NCBI RefSeq assembly: GCF_017744555.1
Contig: NZ_JAGIBD010000012.1
Span: 1-64,000 of the forward strand
Reading direction: 5' to 3'
Length of the DNA stretch: 64,000 nt
From: Cellulomonas sp.
Lineage (GTDB): Bacteria > Actinomycetota > Actinomycetes > Actinomycetales > Cellulomonadaceae
A program made the position numbers and the translations under genes. Of this stretch, positions 1 through 10,985 are shown in pieces. Within the stretch, counting starts at the first letter, position 1; every line of letters starts with the position of its first letter. The notes under the pieces were generated by a model. It saw only the letters and a program-made list of their open reading frames with translations, searched no databases and was not told the DNA's origin.

Positions 1-893
<893 letters not shown>

Positions 894-1206
894 CGGGAGG
901 GCGTCCTCGGTGGTGACGAACAAGTGGTCCCGGACGTCATCGACACGTGGAGCCCACGGCCCCGCACCGATGGGCGGATCGCCCCGGTACGTCAGTCCGT
1001 TTTCACCCGCGCACCCGGCGCCGCGACCACGCGGCGAGCGACGCGTCCCGGTTCCTGAGACGGGCGGGGGTCGTCGGCGTGCCGCGCGGCCCCGCAAAGT
1101 CCGACGAGCCCCCGTCCGTAGGCAGGACGTCCCGACCGCCATCTCACCCAGTAGTGGCAAACTCAGACCGACACCGCCCCACCACCCAACGCAGGAGATG
1201 CTGCAG
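894..1206. other. intergenic region between divergent secreted protein and fba
   Basis: 313 bp separate the two divergent starts, so both promoters should lie here. A GGAG at 1194-1197 serves fba. I see no strong -35/-10 pair, no long palindrome and no convincing small gene. Open frames crossing the interval lack initiation signals and look like shadows. Confidence 0.5.
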
Positions 1207-2229
1207 ATGGCCATCGCCACCCCTGAGGTCTACGCCGAGATGATCGACCGGGCGAAGGCAGGCAAGTTCGCCTACCCCGCCGTGAACATCACGTCCTCCC
1301 AGACCGTCACCGCCGCGCTGCAGGGCTTCGCGGAGGCCGAGTCGGACGGCATCCTGCAGGTCTCGGTCGGCGGCGCGGAGTACGCCTCCGGCTCGACGGT
1401 CAAGGACCGCGTCTCGGGCTCGCTCGCGCTCGCGGCCTACGCGACCGAGGTCGCCAAGGGCTACGGCATCACCGTCGCGCTGCACACCGACCACTGCGTC
1501 AAGAAGAACCTGGACTCGTGGGTCCGCCCGCTGCTCGCGCTCGAGGCCGAGCAGGTCAAGCGCGGTGAGAACCCGACGTTCCAGTCGCACATGTTCGACG
1601 GCTCGGACATCCCGCTGGACGAGAACCTCGTGATCGCGGCGGAGCTCCTCGAGCTCTCGCAGGCGGCCCGCACGATCCTCGAGATCGAGGTCGGCGTCGT
1701 CGGTGGCGAGGAGGACGGCCACGAGGCGGAGATCAACGAGAAGCTCTACACGACGGCCGAGGACGGCCTCGCGACGGTCCGCGCGCTCGGTGCGGGCGAG
1801 AAGGGCCGCTACCTGACGGCCCTCACGTTCGGCAACGTGCACGGCGTGTACAAGCCGGGTGCCGTCAAGCTGCGCCCGTCGATCCTCGCGGACATCCAGA
1901 AGGCCGTCGGCGCCGAGGTCGGCAAGGACTCGCCGTTCGACCTGGTGTTCCACGGTGGCTCGGGCTCGACGGCCGAGGAGATCGCGGAGGCGGTCGACAA
2001 CGGCGTCATCAAGATGAACATCGACACGGACACGCAGTACGCGTTCACGCGTCCCGTGGTGGGCCACATGTTCACCAACTACGACGGCGTCCTGAAGATC
2101 GACGGCGAGGTCGGCAACAAGAAGGCGTACGACCCGCGCGCCTGGGGCAAGCTGGCCGAGGCCGGCATGGCCCAGCGCATCGTCGAGGCCGCCCAGCAGC
2201 TGCGCTCGGCCGGCAACAAGCTCGGCTGA
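1207..2229 (+). CDS. fba: class II fructose-bisphosphate aldolase
   Basis: Zinc-dependent aldolase that interconverts fructose-1,6-bisphosphate with dihydroxyacetone phosphate and glyceraldehyde-3-phosphate in glycolysis and gluconeogenesis (cytoplasm). The 340-residue length fits the actinobacterial class II family. The metal-binding HTDHC is at residues 93-97, and the HGGSGS phosphate-binding loop and NIDTDTQ segment follow in the C-terminal half. ATG 1207 is preferred because GGAG (1194-1197) lies 9 nt upstream; an in-frame ATG at 1198 would abut that site. The gene is monocistronic: a strong hairpin follows and the next gene is on the other strand. Confidence 0.96.
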   Translation: MAIATPEVYAEMIDRAKAGKFAYPAVNITSSQTVTAALQGFAEAESDGILQVSVGGAEYASGSTVKDRVSGSLALAAYATEVAKGYGITVALHTDHCVKKNLDSWVRPLLALEAEQVKRGENPTFQSHMFDGSDIPLDENLVIAAELLELSQAARTILEIEVGVVGGEEDGHEAEINEKLYTTAEDGLATVRALGAGEKGRYLTALTFGNVHGVYKPGAVKLRPSILADIQKAVGAEVGKDSPFDLVFHGGSGSTAEEIAEAVDNGVIKMNIDTDTQYAFTRPVVGHMFTNYDGVLKIDGEVGNKKAYDPRAWGKLAEAGMAQRIVEAAQQLRSAGNKLG

Positions 2230-2243
2230 CCCACCCTGCACGG

Positions 2244-2278
2244 CGAAGGCCCCGCACCGACCAGGTGCGGGGCCTTCG
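2244..2278. terminator. bidirectional hairpin terminator between fba and STAS gene
   Basis: Perfect 15-bp stem (2244-2258 with 2264-2278) and a 5-nt loop, lying between two convergent genes. No U-tract follows, as is usual for high-GC actinobacterial terminators. Confidence 0.8.
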
Positions 2279-2293
2279 TGCGTAGGAGCGGGA

Positions 2294-2740
2294 TCAGGCG
2301 GCGCCGGGGCCCGTGTCGCCGGACGCGGTGTCGCCGACCGGCTGGAACTCCGCCTCGTCGTCCCCGTCGACGACGTCGACGAGCTCGCCGATCCGCGTGA
2401 CCTCGAGCAGGAACCGCACGGTCGGGGGCACGCGCAGGAGGCGGACGCGGTGCTGCGACCGGATGGACAGGCGCGCGAGGAACGCGACGCCCGACGAGTC
2501 CATGAACGTCACGTGGTGCGCGTCGACCTCGATCGGCAGGCCCAGCTGCTCGGCCTCGGCGGTCGCTTCCTGCAGCTCCGGGCCGAGGTCCGCGTCGACC
2601 TCGCCGGAGAGCACGATGCGTGTCCTGTCCGCGCCGACGATCACGTGGACCGCACCCGGTTCGCCGATCACGCCGTTGCTCGGGTCCAGCGCACTGGTGT
2701 CCCCGGGCTCCTCGGGGGTGGTGCTGTTACCGTCGCGCAC
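2294..2740 (-). CDS. STAS-domain anti-sigma factor antagonist
   Basis: 148-residue protein with a single STAS domain at about residues 35-130. The phosphorylatable site is in FMDSSG, the usual D-S-(S/T)-G signature of SpoIIAA/RsbV-type antagonists. By family knowledge, the unphosphorylated form binds an anti-sigma kinase and frees a sigma factor; phosphorylation reverses this. Both tails (about 30 N-terminal and 20 C-terminal residues) are acidic and probably disordered. It is divergent, across 89 bp, from a PP2C/kinase fusion that is the natural candidate for setting its phosphorylation state. No sigma factor gene is adjacent. Confidence 0.88.
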   Translation of the reverse strand: MRDGNSTTPEEPGDTSALDPSNGVIGEPGAVHVIVGADRTRIVLSGEVDADLGPELQEATAEAEQLGLPIEVDAHHVTFMDSSGVAFLARLSIRSQHRVRLLRVPPTVRFLLEVTRIGELVDVVDGDDEAEFQPVGDTASGDTGPGAA

Positions 2741-2829
2741 GGTGCTCCTTCCGTTCCTGTCCCTGGAAGGCGCTGCGCCGTCGATTCGACGTTTCGCCCG
2801 TTCGGCACGCTAGACGATCGGAGGTGGTG

Positions 2830-5022
2830 GTGGTCAACTCCCACACGCATCCGACGTCGGATCATCTGCTCGCCCGGGCCCGTGAGCTCGCCCTGGCGTC
2901 CACCGCCGTGCCGATGGCGCTCCTGGACGCGTCGCAGCCGGACCTGCCCGTCGTGTGGGTCAACGCGGCGTTCGAGGCGGCCACGGGGTACGGGCTGGAA
3001 GGGGCCCGGAGCCGCCGCGCGCAGGTCGTCGAGCGGTCGGCGCTGTGCCCCGCGGAGGCGGACGCGCTGGCGACCGCGGTCCGTGAGGAGCGTGCCGTGT
3101 CGCAGACGCTGACGCTCGAGCGGGCCGACGGCTCCCGCCTGACGTGCCGCGTGCACCTGTCACCCGTGCGCGACGGGGACGGCCCGGCGACGCACTGGGT
3201 CGTCGCGATGCAGGACCTCACGGAGCAGCTCTCGCACGACGCCGAGCAGGCCGCGCTCGTCGAGGCGGAGCGGCGCGAGCGGCGCAGCCTCGGGCTCGTC
3301 GCGCAGGTGTCGGACCTGCTCATGGACGTCGACGACCCGCACGCGCTGCGCGAGATCGCGATGATGCTGCGCCGGGCGGTCGTCGGGTGGGCGGCGTTCT
3401 ACCTGAACGACGGCGGGCTGCGCTCGGCCGACGGGATCGGGTCGGGGCACGCGCCGAGCGGCAAGGGCCACCGCCACGGCGACGGCCATCCCGGCGACCC
3501 ACACCGGTCGGCGCTGCGCGTGACGTCGACCGCGACGGGCGCCATCCCGGTGCTCGGCGGCGCCCCGGCGCGGTTCCCGCGCGACACCGTGCAGCTGCTG
3601 CTCGACGGCGACCGGGACCGGCCCGTCGAGCTCGACCTGGACGGCACCTACGCACCGGGCAGCGCGTCGGCGTGGCTCGCACGGCACGTGGGGGAGGACC
3701 CGGGGCACGACGCGCGCACGACGGGCGACCGGCGGGCGGTCGTCTACCCGGTCCCGGGCCGACGGCGGGTGCTCGGCGTCCTCGTCGTGCTGCCGCGCGA
3801 GGCCGGCGGGCTGGCGGCGATCGAGCCGTCGACGATGACCATCCTCGAGCTGACCGCTCGGCGCGTGGGTCTCGTGGTCGACAACGCACGCCTCTACGAC
3901 CGTGAGCACCGGCTCGCCGAGACGCTCCAGCGGGCGATGCTCCCCGAGCAGGCCGAGGTCGACGGCCTCGACGTGTGGACGTACTACGCGCCGAACTCCG
4001 AGAACGTGCAGGTCGGCGGCGACTGGTACGACGTGCTGCAGATCGCGCCGGACGTGGTCGGTGTGGTCATCGGCGACGTCGTCGGGCACGACGTCGAGGC
4101 CGCCGCAGCGATGGGGCAGCTGCGCTCGGTGGTGCGGTCGTACACGTTCGACATCACGTCGCCCGGCCCGGTGCTGGAACGCGTCGACCAGCTCGTCACG
4201 GGCATGCGGATCCCGCGCTCGGCGGGTCTGGTGCTGTCGACGCTGACCCGGTCGGGCGGCGGGTGGCGTCTCGAGTACTCCCGGGCGGGGCACCTGCCGG
4301 TGCTGCACGTGCGCGAGCGTCGGGCGACCGAGCTCCGGGAGGCCGGAGGCCCGCTCATCGGCTTCGGCGGCCACGGCCGCAGCACGGCCGTGCTGGACCT
4401 GCAGCCGGGCGACTTCCTCGTCTACTACACCGACGGCCTGATCGAGCGGCGCGACCGGGCGCTGCGCGAAGGGCTCGCGGCGCTCGCCGGGGTCGCCGCG
4501 CACGTCACCGCGCTCGACGCGGCAGGGATCGGCGAGGAGCTCCTGTCCCGGCTCGCCGACCACACCGAGGACGACGTCGCGGTCGTCGTGGTGCGCGTGC
4601 CCGACCCGCGCGACCAGCTCGAACGCGCACGCAGCCCGCGGCGGCGGCGGTGGTCGCTGCCGAGCGAGCCCGCGTCGATCGGCCGCGCCCGGCACGCCGT
4701 GGTGCGGACGTGCCAGGCCTGGGACATCCCGGAGGCCGCGAACGCGGAGCTCGTCGTCTCCGAGCTCGTCGCGAACGCCGTCCTGCACGGGTACGGCCAC
4801 GTGTCGCTGCAGCTGTACGACACGGGCGACGGGCTGCGCATCGAGGTCGAGGACGGCAACCCCGCGCCTCCCGTCACCACGGACGGGCACCCCGGGCGGG
4901 TCGGCGGGTTCGGCATGCAGATCGTCGAGCGGCTCGCGGACTGGGGCTGGCGGCAGTCGCGGGGCGGCAAGCTGGTGTGGGCGCGGGTGCGCCCGGGGGT
5001 GCTGCCTCCGGCGGGTCGCTGA
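2830..5022 (+). CDS. PAS-GAF-PP2C phosphatase fused to anti-sigma HATPase kinase
   Basis: About 730 residues. In order: a PAS domain (about 15-125), a GAF-like sensor (about 150-360), an RsbU/SpoIIE-type PP2C phosphatase (about 370-590) with GGDWYD near 396-401, GDVVGHD and YYTDGL metal-site motifs, and a C-terminal RsbW-like histidine-kinase-type ATPase (about 610-725) with an N-box around Asn649 and a GGFGMQIV glycine box. By family, the phosphatase dephosphorylates an STAS antagonist and the kinase phosphorylates it or binds sigma, so one protein carries both opposing activities. Start: three GTG codons are stacked at 2824-2832. GGAGG (2820-2824) favours the third, at 2830, 5 nt downstream. 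STAS genes flank it on both sides, both on the opposite strand. Confidence 0.9.
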   Translation: MVNSHTHPTSDHLLARARELALASTAVPMALLDASQPDLPVVWVNAAFEAATGYGLEGARSRRAQVVERSALCPAEADALATAVREERAVSQTLTLERADGSRLTCRVHLSPVRDGDGPATHWVVAMQDLTEQLSHDAEQAALVEAERRERRSLGLVAQVSDLLMDVDDPHALREIAMMLRRAVVGWAAFYLNDGGLRSADGIGSGHAPSGKGHRHGDGHPGDPHRSALRVTSTATGAIPVLGGAPARFPRDTVQLLLDGDRDRPVELDLDGTYAPGSASAWLARHVGEDPGHDARTTGDRRAVVYPVPGRRRVLGVLVVLPREAGGLAAIEPSTMTILELTARRVGLVVDNARLYDREHRLAETLQRAMLPEQAEVDGLDVWTYYAPNSENVQVGGDWYDVLQIAPDVVGVVIGDVVGHDVEAAAAMGQLRSVVRSYTFDITSPGPVLERVDQLVTGMRIPRSAGLVLSTLTRSGGGWRLEYSRAGHLPVLHVRERRATELREAGGPLIGFGGHGRSTAVLDLQPGDFLVYYTDGLIERRDRALREGLAALAGVAAHVTALDAAGIGEELLSRLADHTEDDVAVVVVRVPDPRDQLERARSPRRRRWSLPSEPASIGRARHAVVRTCQAWDIPEAANAELVVSELVANAVLHGYGHVSLQLYDTGDGLRIEVEDGNPAPPVTTDGHPGRVGGFGMQIVERLADWGWRQSRGGKLVWARVRPGVLPPAGR

Positions 5023-5078
5023 GCGGTCGTCCGCCGGACGAGCGCAGGCGTCGGCGGCCCGGAACCGGTCAGAGCCGC

Positions 5079-5447
5079 TCAGGCGGGTGTGGGCGCCCCG
5101 CTCGGGCGGACGAACCCGGACCCCGTGACCTCGGTGCACCGGTGGTCGGCGTCGACGCGGAACAGCTCGAGGGCACCGCAGATCTCGAGGACGAACAGGT
5201 CGCGCGGGTCCGTGCCGCGCAGCACGGTCGCCCCGCCACGGCGGCGACCGGCGTCGGCCAGCGAGATGAGGAACGCGGCGCCGGTGGAGTCCATGAACGT
5301 CACGCCGCACATGTCGATGACGAGGAGCTGACGGCGCAGGCCGACCACTCGCGCGGCGATCTCGGGGAACTGGTCGCGCTCGGCCAGGTCCAGGTCGCCG
5401 GAGACGACCAGCGTCGTGGTCGTCGAGGACGTGGAGATCTCGATCAT
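5079..5447 (-). CDS. second STAS-domain anti-sigma factor antagonist
   Basis: 122 residues, an almost bare STAS domain. TFMDSTGAAF carries the phosphorylatable Ser in the D-S-T-G signature, preceded by the usual VIDM strand. ATG 5447 has AGGTGACC a few nt upstream on the minus strand; an in-frame GTG three codons earlier overlaps that site and is less likely. It is tail-to-tail with the PAS-GAF-PP2C-HATPase gene, so the locus codes for a second potential substrate of that phosphatase/kinase. It lacks the long acidic tails of the first STAS protein, so the two antagonists probably differ in partner or localisation. Confidence 0.88.
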   Translation of the reverse strand: MIEISTSSTTTTLVVSGDLDLAERDQFPEIAARVVGLRRQLLVIDMCGVTFMDSTGAAFLISLADAGRRRGGATVLRGTDPRDLFVLEICGALELFRVDADHRCTEVTGSGFVRPSGAPTPA

Positions 5448-5630
5448 GGTGGTCACCTGTGTCCGAGGTGCCCAGGGGGGCAGCGGGCGCCGACCGGGGG
5501 TGTCGGCGGCACGACTGTAGTTGCGCTCCCACGGGTCCGCACCCGGAGCGGACACGTGTCCAACCGCGCGAGCGACGCCGCAGGTGAGCGCGCCCGTGGA
5601 CGATCGCGCGGTCTGCGGGAGACTGGCCGC

Positions 5631-6059
5631 ATGAGTCACGAGAACCTCCTGGACGGTCCCGCGCCCACCCTGCTCCCGGCCGACGGCCCCGACGGCGACG
5701 CCCGTGCCGCGCTCACGGCGGGCTCGGCGCCGCGTGACGTGGTGCCCGTCGCGCCCGCGTCGTCGCTCGTCTGGGCGCTGCTCGCGGAGCGCGCGCTGTC
5801 GGACGACGGCGACCCGGTCGCCGCGTACGCGTTCGCCCGCACGGGCTACCACCGTGGTCTCGACGCGCTGCGGCGGGCGGGCTGGCGGGGACGCGGCCCG
5901 ATCCCGGCCGACCACGCGCCGAACCAGGGGTTCCTGCGGGCGCTGCTGGCGCTCGCGGAGGCCGCCGAGGCGATCGGCGAGAGCGACGAGGCGGAGCGGT
6001 GCGCGCAGTTCCTCGTCGACTCGGGGACCTCGTCGGCGGAGGTCGCGGAGCTGCGCTGA
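5631..6059 (+). CDS. DUF3151 family protein
   Basis: 142 residues. The N-terminus (MSHENLL then G-P-x-P-T-L-L-P) and the overall length match the actinobacterial DUF3151 family, whose function is unknown. The C-terminal two-thirds is predicted all-helical and Ala/Glu-rich (residues about 45-140), reminiscent of a small helical-repeat fold. No membrane segment or catalytic motif is visible. It lies directly upstream of purA, but 200 bp and a tandem repeat separate them. No clear Shine-Dalgarno precedes the ATG. Confidence 0.78.
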   Translation: MSHENLLDGPAPTLLPADGPDGDARAALTAGSAPRDVVPVAPASSLVWALLAERALSDDGDPVAAYAFARTGYHRGLDALRRAGWRGRGPIPADHAPNQGFLRALLALAEAAEAIGESDEAERCAQFLVDSGTSSAEVAELR

Positions 6060-6115
6060 GGCGTGCTCGGGGCTGCGCTGACGGCGTGCTCGGGCTGCCC
6101 TGACGGCGTGCTCGG
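6051..6115. repeat. three tandem 21-22-bp units at the 3' end of the DUF3151 gene
   Basis: Near-identical units at 6051-6072, 6073-6094 and 6095-6115. The first contains the last codons and stop of the DUF3151 gene, so the stop-codon region has been duplicated twice into the intergenic space before purA. Differences between units are single bases plus a one-base length change. Confidence 0.85.
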
Positions 6116-6143
6116 CGATGGACCGCCCATGACCGGATGTTGA

Positions 6144-7547
<1,404 letters not shown>

Positions 7548-7569
7548 CGCCGCACACCGCCACACGCAG

Positions 7570-7612
7570 CACGACGGCCGGTCCCGGGAGCTTCCCGGGG
7601 CCGGCCGTCGTG
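7570..7612. terminator. long hairpin terminator between purA and MFS gene
   Basis: About 20 bp of stem (7570-7589 with 7593-7612, one G-T wobble) around a 3-nt loop, shared by the convergent purA and MFS transporter genes. Confidence 0.85.
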
Positions 7613-7620
7613 TCGAGCGG

Positions 7621-8907
7621 TCAGGCCGCCGCGGGCACGGGCTCGTCCGCGTCGGCCGCGGCGGGGGCGACGGCCACGGCGGCCTCCGCCTCGTCGACCA
7701 TCCGCTGCCGCAGCACCACGCAGACGTACAGCGCGGCGAGCAGCGACACCGCGGTCGCGCCGTAGAACACCGTCGGCAGCCCCCACTGCTCGGCGACGGC
7801 CCCGCCGAGCAGCGCGCCGACCGGCATGAGCCCGAACGCGACGGTCCGCGCTGCGCCGCTGGTCCGGCCGAGCATCCCGGCGGGGACGATCCGCTGCCGC
7901 ATGGACTGCCCGATCACGTTGCCGAGCGTGTTGGTCAGCCCGAGCAGTGCCGCGGTGACGCACAGCGCGGGGACGGTCGGGACGAGCACCGGGACGACGA
8001 GCAGCGCCGCGTTGGACAGCCAGCACGCGAGCATCAGCCGGACCTCGGGCACGAACCGTCCGACCGGCTCCGCGAGCACCGACCCGACGACGGCCCCGAC
8101 GGCGAGCACCGTGAGCACCAGCGGGTACGTCTGCGGCGTCATGCCGACCCGCGACCCGTCGCCCACGACCCACAGCACGAACACCGAGAAGTACGCGGTC
8201 GACGCCATGTTCATGAGCCCGCCGCTGATGAGCAGCGGCCGCAGCACGCGGTGGTGCAGCAGGAACGTCACACCCTCGCGGACCTGCGCGCCCACGTGCT
8301 GCGGGCCGTCGGGCGCGGCGTGCTTGTAGGACCCGCGGATGCCGAGCAGCACGAGCGCGACGGCCCCGACGGCGAGCCCGGCGGGCACCCCGAACACCCA
8401 GCCGGACCCGAGGGCGAGCACGGCACCCGCGATGGGTGCGCCGAGGAACGCGTTGGCGACCTGCTCGACGGCGAGCAGCCGCCCGTTGGCCGCCTGCAGC
8501 CGGGTCCGGGGGACGAGGTCGGGGGTGATCGCGCCGCCCGCGAGATCGGCGAACACCTCGGTGATGCCGTACGCCAGCGACAGCGCGACGAGGAACGCCA
8601 TCGTCAGGTGCCCGCTCGCGACGACGACCACGGCGGCGGTGAGGATCGCGGCGCGCGCACCGAGGGCGGTCGCGCGCACGACCCGGCGATCGCGGCGGTC
8701 GACGACCACCCCGGCCATGAGCCCGCCGACGAGCCAGGGGAGCCACGCGGCGGCGGTGAGCAGCGCGATCAGCGCGGGCGACCGGGTGAGCGTGAGGGCG
8801 ACGAGCGGGGCGCCCGTCTGCACCACGCCGTCGCCGAGGTTCGCGAGCCCGGTGGACGTGAGGTGCGCGGTGAAGCGGCGGCCGAGCGGCGCGGTAGTGC
8901 GGGTCAT
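7621..8907 (-). CDS. MFS transporter, exporter-like
   Basis: 428 residues with about 12 hydrophobic helices, in the MFS subgroup that includes EntS-like exporters. Between TM2 and TM3 it has the DRRDRR variant of the MFS loop motif. The Ala/Asp-rich C-terminal tail is cytoplasmic. The ATG at 8907 has GGAGG 8 nt upstream on the minus strand. It is divergent from an ArsR-like regulator across only 79 bp holding four direct repeats, so it is most likely repressed by that regulator and relieved by its own substrate. The substrate cannot be read from sequence; a drug or metabolite efflux role is inferred. Confidence 0.86.
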   Translation of the reverse strand: MTRTTAPLGRRFTAHLTSTGLANLGDGVVQTGAPLVALTLTRSPALIALLTAAAWLPWLVGGLMAGVVVDRRDRRVVRATALGARAAILTAAVVVVASGHLTMAFLVALSLAYGITEVFADLAGGAITPDLVPRTRLQAANGRLLAVEQVANAFLGAPIAGAVLALGSGWVFGVPAGLAVGAVALVLLGIRGSYKHAAPDGPQHVGAQVREGVTFLLHHRVLRPLLISGGLMNMASTAYFSVFVLWVVGDGSRVGMTPQTYPLVLTVLAVGAVVGSVLAEPVGRFVPEVRLMLACWLSNAALLVVPVLVPTVPALCVTAALLGLTNTLGNVIGQSMRQRIVPAGMLGRTSGAARTVAFGLMPVGALLGGAVAEQWGLPTVFYGATAVSLLAALYVCVVLRQRMVDEAEAAVAVAPAAADADEPVPAAA

Positions 8908-8937
8908 GACGTCCTCCGGGCTTACGATCGAGGTAGC

Positions 8938-8985
8938 TCTGCAAAGCATGTTCTGCAAAGAAGACTCTGCAAAGGTATCTCTGCA
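8938..8985. promoter_or_regulatory. four direct repeats (TCTGCAAAG) with exact 14-bp period, likely operator
   Basis: TCTGCAAAG occurs at 8938-8946, 8952-8960 and 8966-8974, and a partial copy TCTGCA at 8980-8985 touches the start codon of the ArsR-like gene. The 14-bp period is exact. The array fills most of the 79-bp divergent promoter region, so occupancy would block both directions. Binding by the adjacent regulator is inferred. Confidence 0.75.
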
Positions 8986-8986
8986 C

Positions 8987-9601
8987 ATGGCTGATGGCAA
9001 GACCCCGCTGTTCTCCGAGCCGCCCATCGGGCCGGAGGCGCTCAAGGTGTTCGCGCACCCGCTGCGCACCGCGATGTACAACCTGCTCGGCGAGCAGGGC
9101 CCGTCGACCGCGACGCAGCTCGGCCGGCAGCTGGGGGAGAGCAGCGGCCAGACGAGCTACCACCTGCGCCAGCTCGAGAAGCACGGGTTCGTCGAGGACG
9201 ACCCCGACCACACGGGCGGCCGCGAGCGGTGGTGGCGCGCGGTCGGGTTCTCGGTCGACGGCCGCGAGATGCTCAAGAACCCCGCGACCGCGCCCGCCGC
9301 ACGAGCCCTGCTGCAGTCGGTCGTCGCCGACCGTGCCGAGGTGCTCACCCGGTGGATGTCCCGCACGGAGGCCGCCCCCGGCTGGGACGACTCCGAGATC
9401 AACGACCGGATCACCACCGACCTCACGCCCGACGAGGCCCACGACCTGATCGCCGAGCTGCAGCGCGTGCTGACCGACCACGTCGAGGCCGCGAAGGCGC
9501 TCAAGAAGGCCGGCGAGACGGCCGGCCGCCGCACGGTCCGGATCTACCTCGACGTGCTGGCGCTGCCGCTCCCGGACGACGGCGACACCGCCGACGCCTG
9601 A
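8987..9601 (+). CDS. ArsR-like winged-helix transcriptional regulator
   Basis: 204 residues. An N-terminal winged-helix domain (about 15-95) includes [16 protein letters not shown] and a recognition-helix region [18 protein letters not shown], typical of the ArsR/HTH_20 family. The C-terminal half is helical and probably holds the dimer or ligand interface. No Cys pair typical of metal-sensing ArsR proteins is present, so a small-molecule ligand is more likely. It is divergent from an MFS exporter and starts inside the four-repeat array, so autoregulation is likely. The ATG at 8987 has no Shine-Dalgarno, and the last repeat ends just before it. Confidence 0.87.
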   Translation: MADGKTPLFSEPPIGPEALKVFAHPLRTAMYNLLGEQGPSTATQLGRQLGESSGQTSYHLRQLEKHGFVEDDPDHTGGRERWWRAVGFSVDGREMLKNPATAPAARALLQSVVADRAEVLTRWMSRTEAAPGWDDSEINDRITTDLTPDEAHDLIAELQRVLTDHVEAAKALKKAGETAGRRTVRIYLDVLALPLPDDGDTADA

Positions 9602-9695
9602 CCCGGCGGGCGACCCGTCCACGCCCGGCGCTCGACGCCCGACCGCCGTGGACGCCGACCGCGGCGCCCGGCACGCCTCGGTAGGCTCGCGCACC

Positions 9696-10955
9696 GTGAA
9701 GATCCTCGTCGTCGGCACCGGTGCCCGTGAGCACGCCCTCGTCCGCGCGCTGTCCCTCGACCCGTCGGTGACCGCGCTGCACGCCGCCCCGGGCAACCCT
9801 GGGATCGGCGCGCTGGCCACGCTGCACCCGGTCGACCAGCTCGACGGCCCGGCCGTCGCCGCGCTCGCCACGGAGCTGGGCGTCGACCTCGTCGTCGTCG
9901 GGCCGGAGGCGCCGCTCGTCGCGGGCGTCGCCGACGCGGTCCGTGCCGCCGGGATCCCGGTGTTCGGCCCGTCCGGCGAGGGTGCCCGTCTGGAGGGCTC
10001 CAAGGCGTTCGCCAAGGAGGTCATGGCCGCCGCGGGCGTGCCGACCGCCGAGCCGCGCGTCGTCACCGACGCCGCCGACGTCGCCGCCGCGCTCGACGCG
10101 TTCGGCGCGCCGTACGTCGTCAAGGAGGACGGGCTCGCCGCCGGCAAGGGCGTCGTCGTGACGTCCGACCGTGCCGAGGCCCTGGCCCACGCGGAGGCGT
10201 GCCTCGCGAAGGAGGGCGGCGCCGTGGTCGTCGAGGAGTACCTCGACGGGCCCGAGGTGTCGCTGTTCGTGCTGTGCGACGGCACCGACGTCGTGCCGCT
10301 CGTCCCGGCGCAGGACTTCAAGCGCGCGCACGACGGCGACGAGGGACCCAACACGGGCGGCATGGGTGCGTACTCGCCGCTGCCGTGGGCGCCGGACGGG
10401 CTGGTCGAGGAGGTCGTCGAGCGTGTCGCGAAGCCCACGGTCGCCGAGATGGCCCGCCGGGGCACGCCGTTCTCGGGCGTCCTGTACTGCGGGCTCGCGC
10501 TCACGTCGAAGGGCGTGCGCGTCGTCGAGTTCAACGCACGGTTCGGCGACCCGGAGACGCAGGTCGTGCTCGCGCGGCTCGCGACCCCGCTGGCGGGTGT
10601 GCTGCTGGCGTCCGCGACCGGCACGCTCGCGGACCTCCCGCCGCTCGAGTGGCGCGACGACGCGGCCGTCACGGTCGTCGTCGCGTCCGAGGGCTACCCC
10701 GCATCGCCGCGCTCGGGCGACCCGATCGAGGGCGTCGACGACGCGGACGCCGTGCCCGGCGTGCACGTGCTGCACGCCGGCACCGCGATCGTGGACGGCG
10801 CGCTCGTCTCCGCCGGCGGGCGCGTGCTGTCCGTCACGGCCACCGGTACCGACCTGGCCGCGGCCCGCACGGCCGCGTACGCGGGCGTCGATCGCATCTC
10901 GCTGGCAGGCTCGCACCACCGGTCGGACATCGCCGCCGCAGCAGCGGCGCACTGA
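9696..10955 (+). CDS. purD: phosphoribosylamine-glycine ligase
   Basis: 419 residues, the normal family length. Ligates glycine to 5-phosphoribosylamine with ATP to give GAR, the second step of de novo purine synthesis. The N-terminal nucleotide-binding start [10 protein letters not shown] is followed by an ATP-grasp region with [13 protein letters not shown] and the [10 protein letters not shown] motif, then [12 protein letters not shown] near residue 280. The GTG start at 9696 lacks a Shine-Dalgarno; TAGGCT at 9682-9687 sits 8 nt upstream, consistent with leaderless transcription. A gene of unknown function follows 30 bp downstream on the same strand. Confidence 0.96.
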   Translation: MKILVVGTGAREHALVRALSLDPSVTALHAAPGNPGIGALATLHPVDQLDGPAVAALATELGVDLVVVGPEAPLVAGVADAVRAAGIPVFGPSGEGARLEGSKAFAKEVMAAAGVPTAEPRVVTDAADVAAALDAFGAPYVVKEDGLAAGKGVVVTSDRAEALAHAEACLAKEGGAVVVEEYLDGPEVSLFVLCDGTDVVPLVPAQDFKRAHDGDEGPNTGGMGAYSPLPWAPDGLVEEVVERVAKPTVAEMARRGTPFSGVLYCGLALTSKGVRVVEFNARFGDPETQVVLARLATPLAGVLLASATGTLADLPPLEWRDDAAVTVVVASEGYPASPRSGDPIEGVDDADAVPGVHVLHAGTAIVDGALVSAGGRVLSVTATGTDLAAARTAAYAGVDRISLAGSHHRSDIAAAAAAH

Positions 10956-10985
10956 CGCGGACCGACCCGATCCCAGGAGGAACGC

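Noticed and set aside
1144-2241. Long minus-strand open frame (365 codons) opposite fba
   Set aside because: It mirrors fba codons in the antisense direction, has Arg/Asp/Leu-biased composition and no ribosome site. High GC leaves few stops in such frames.
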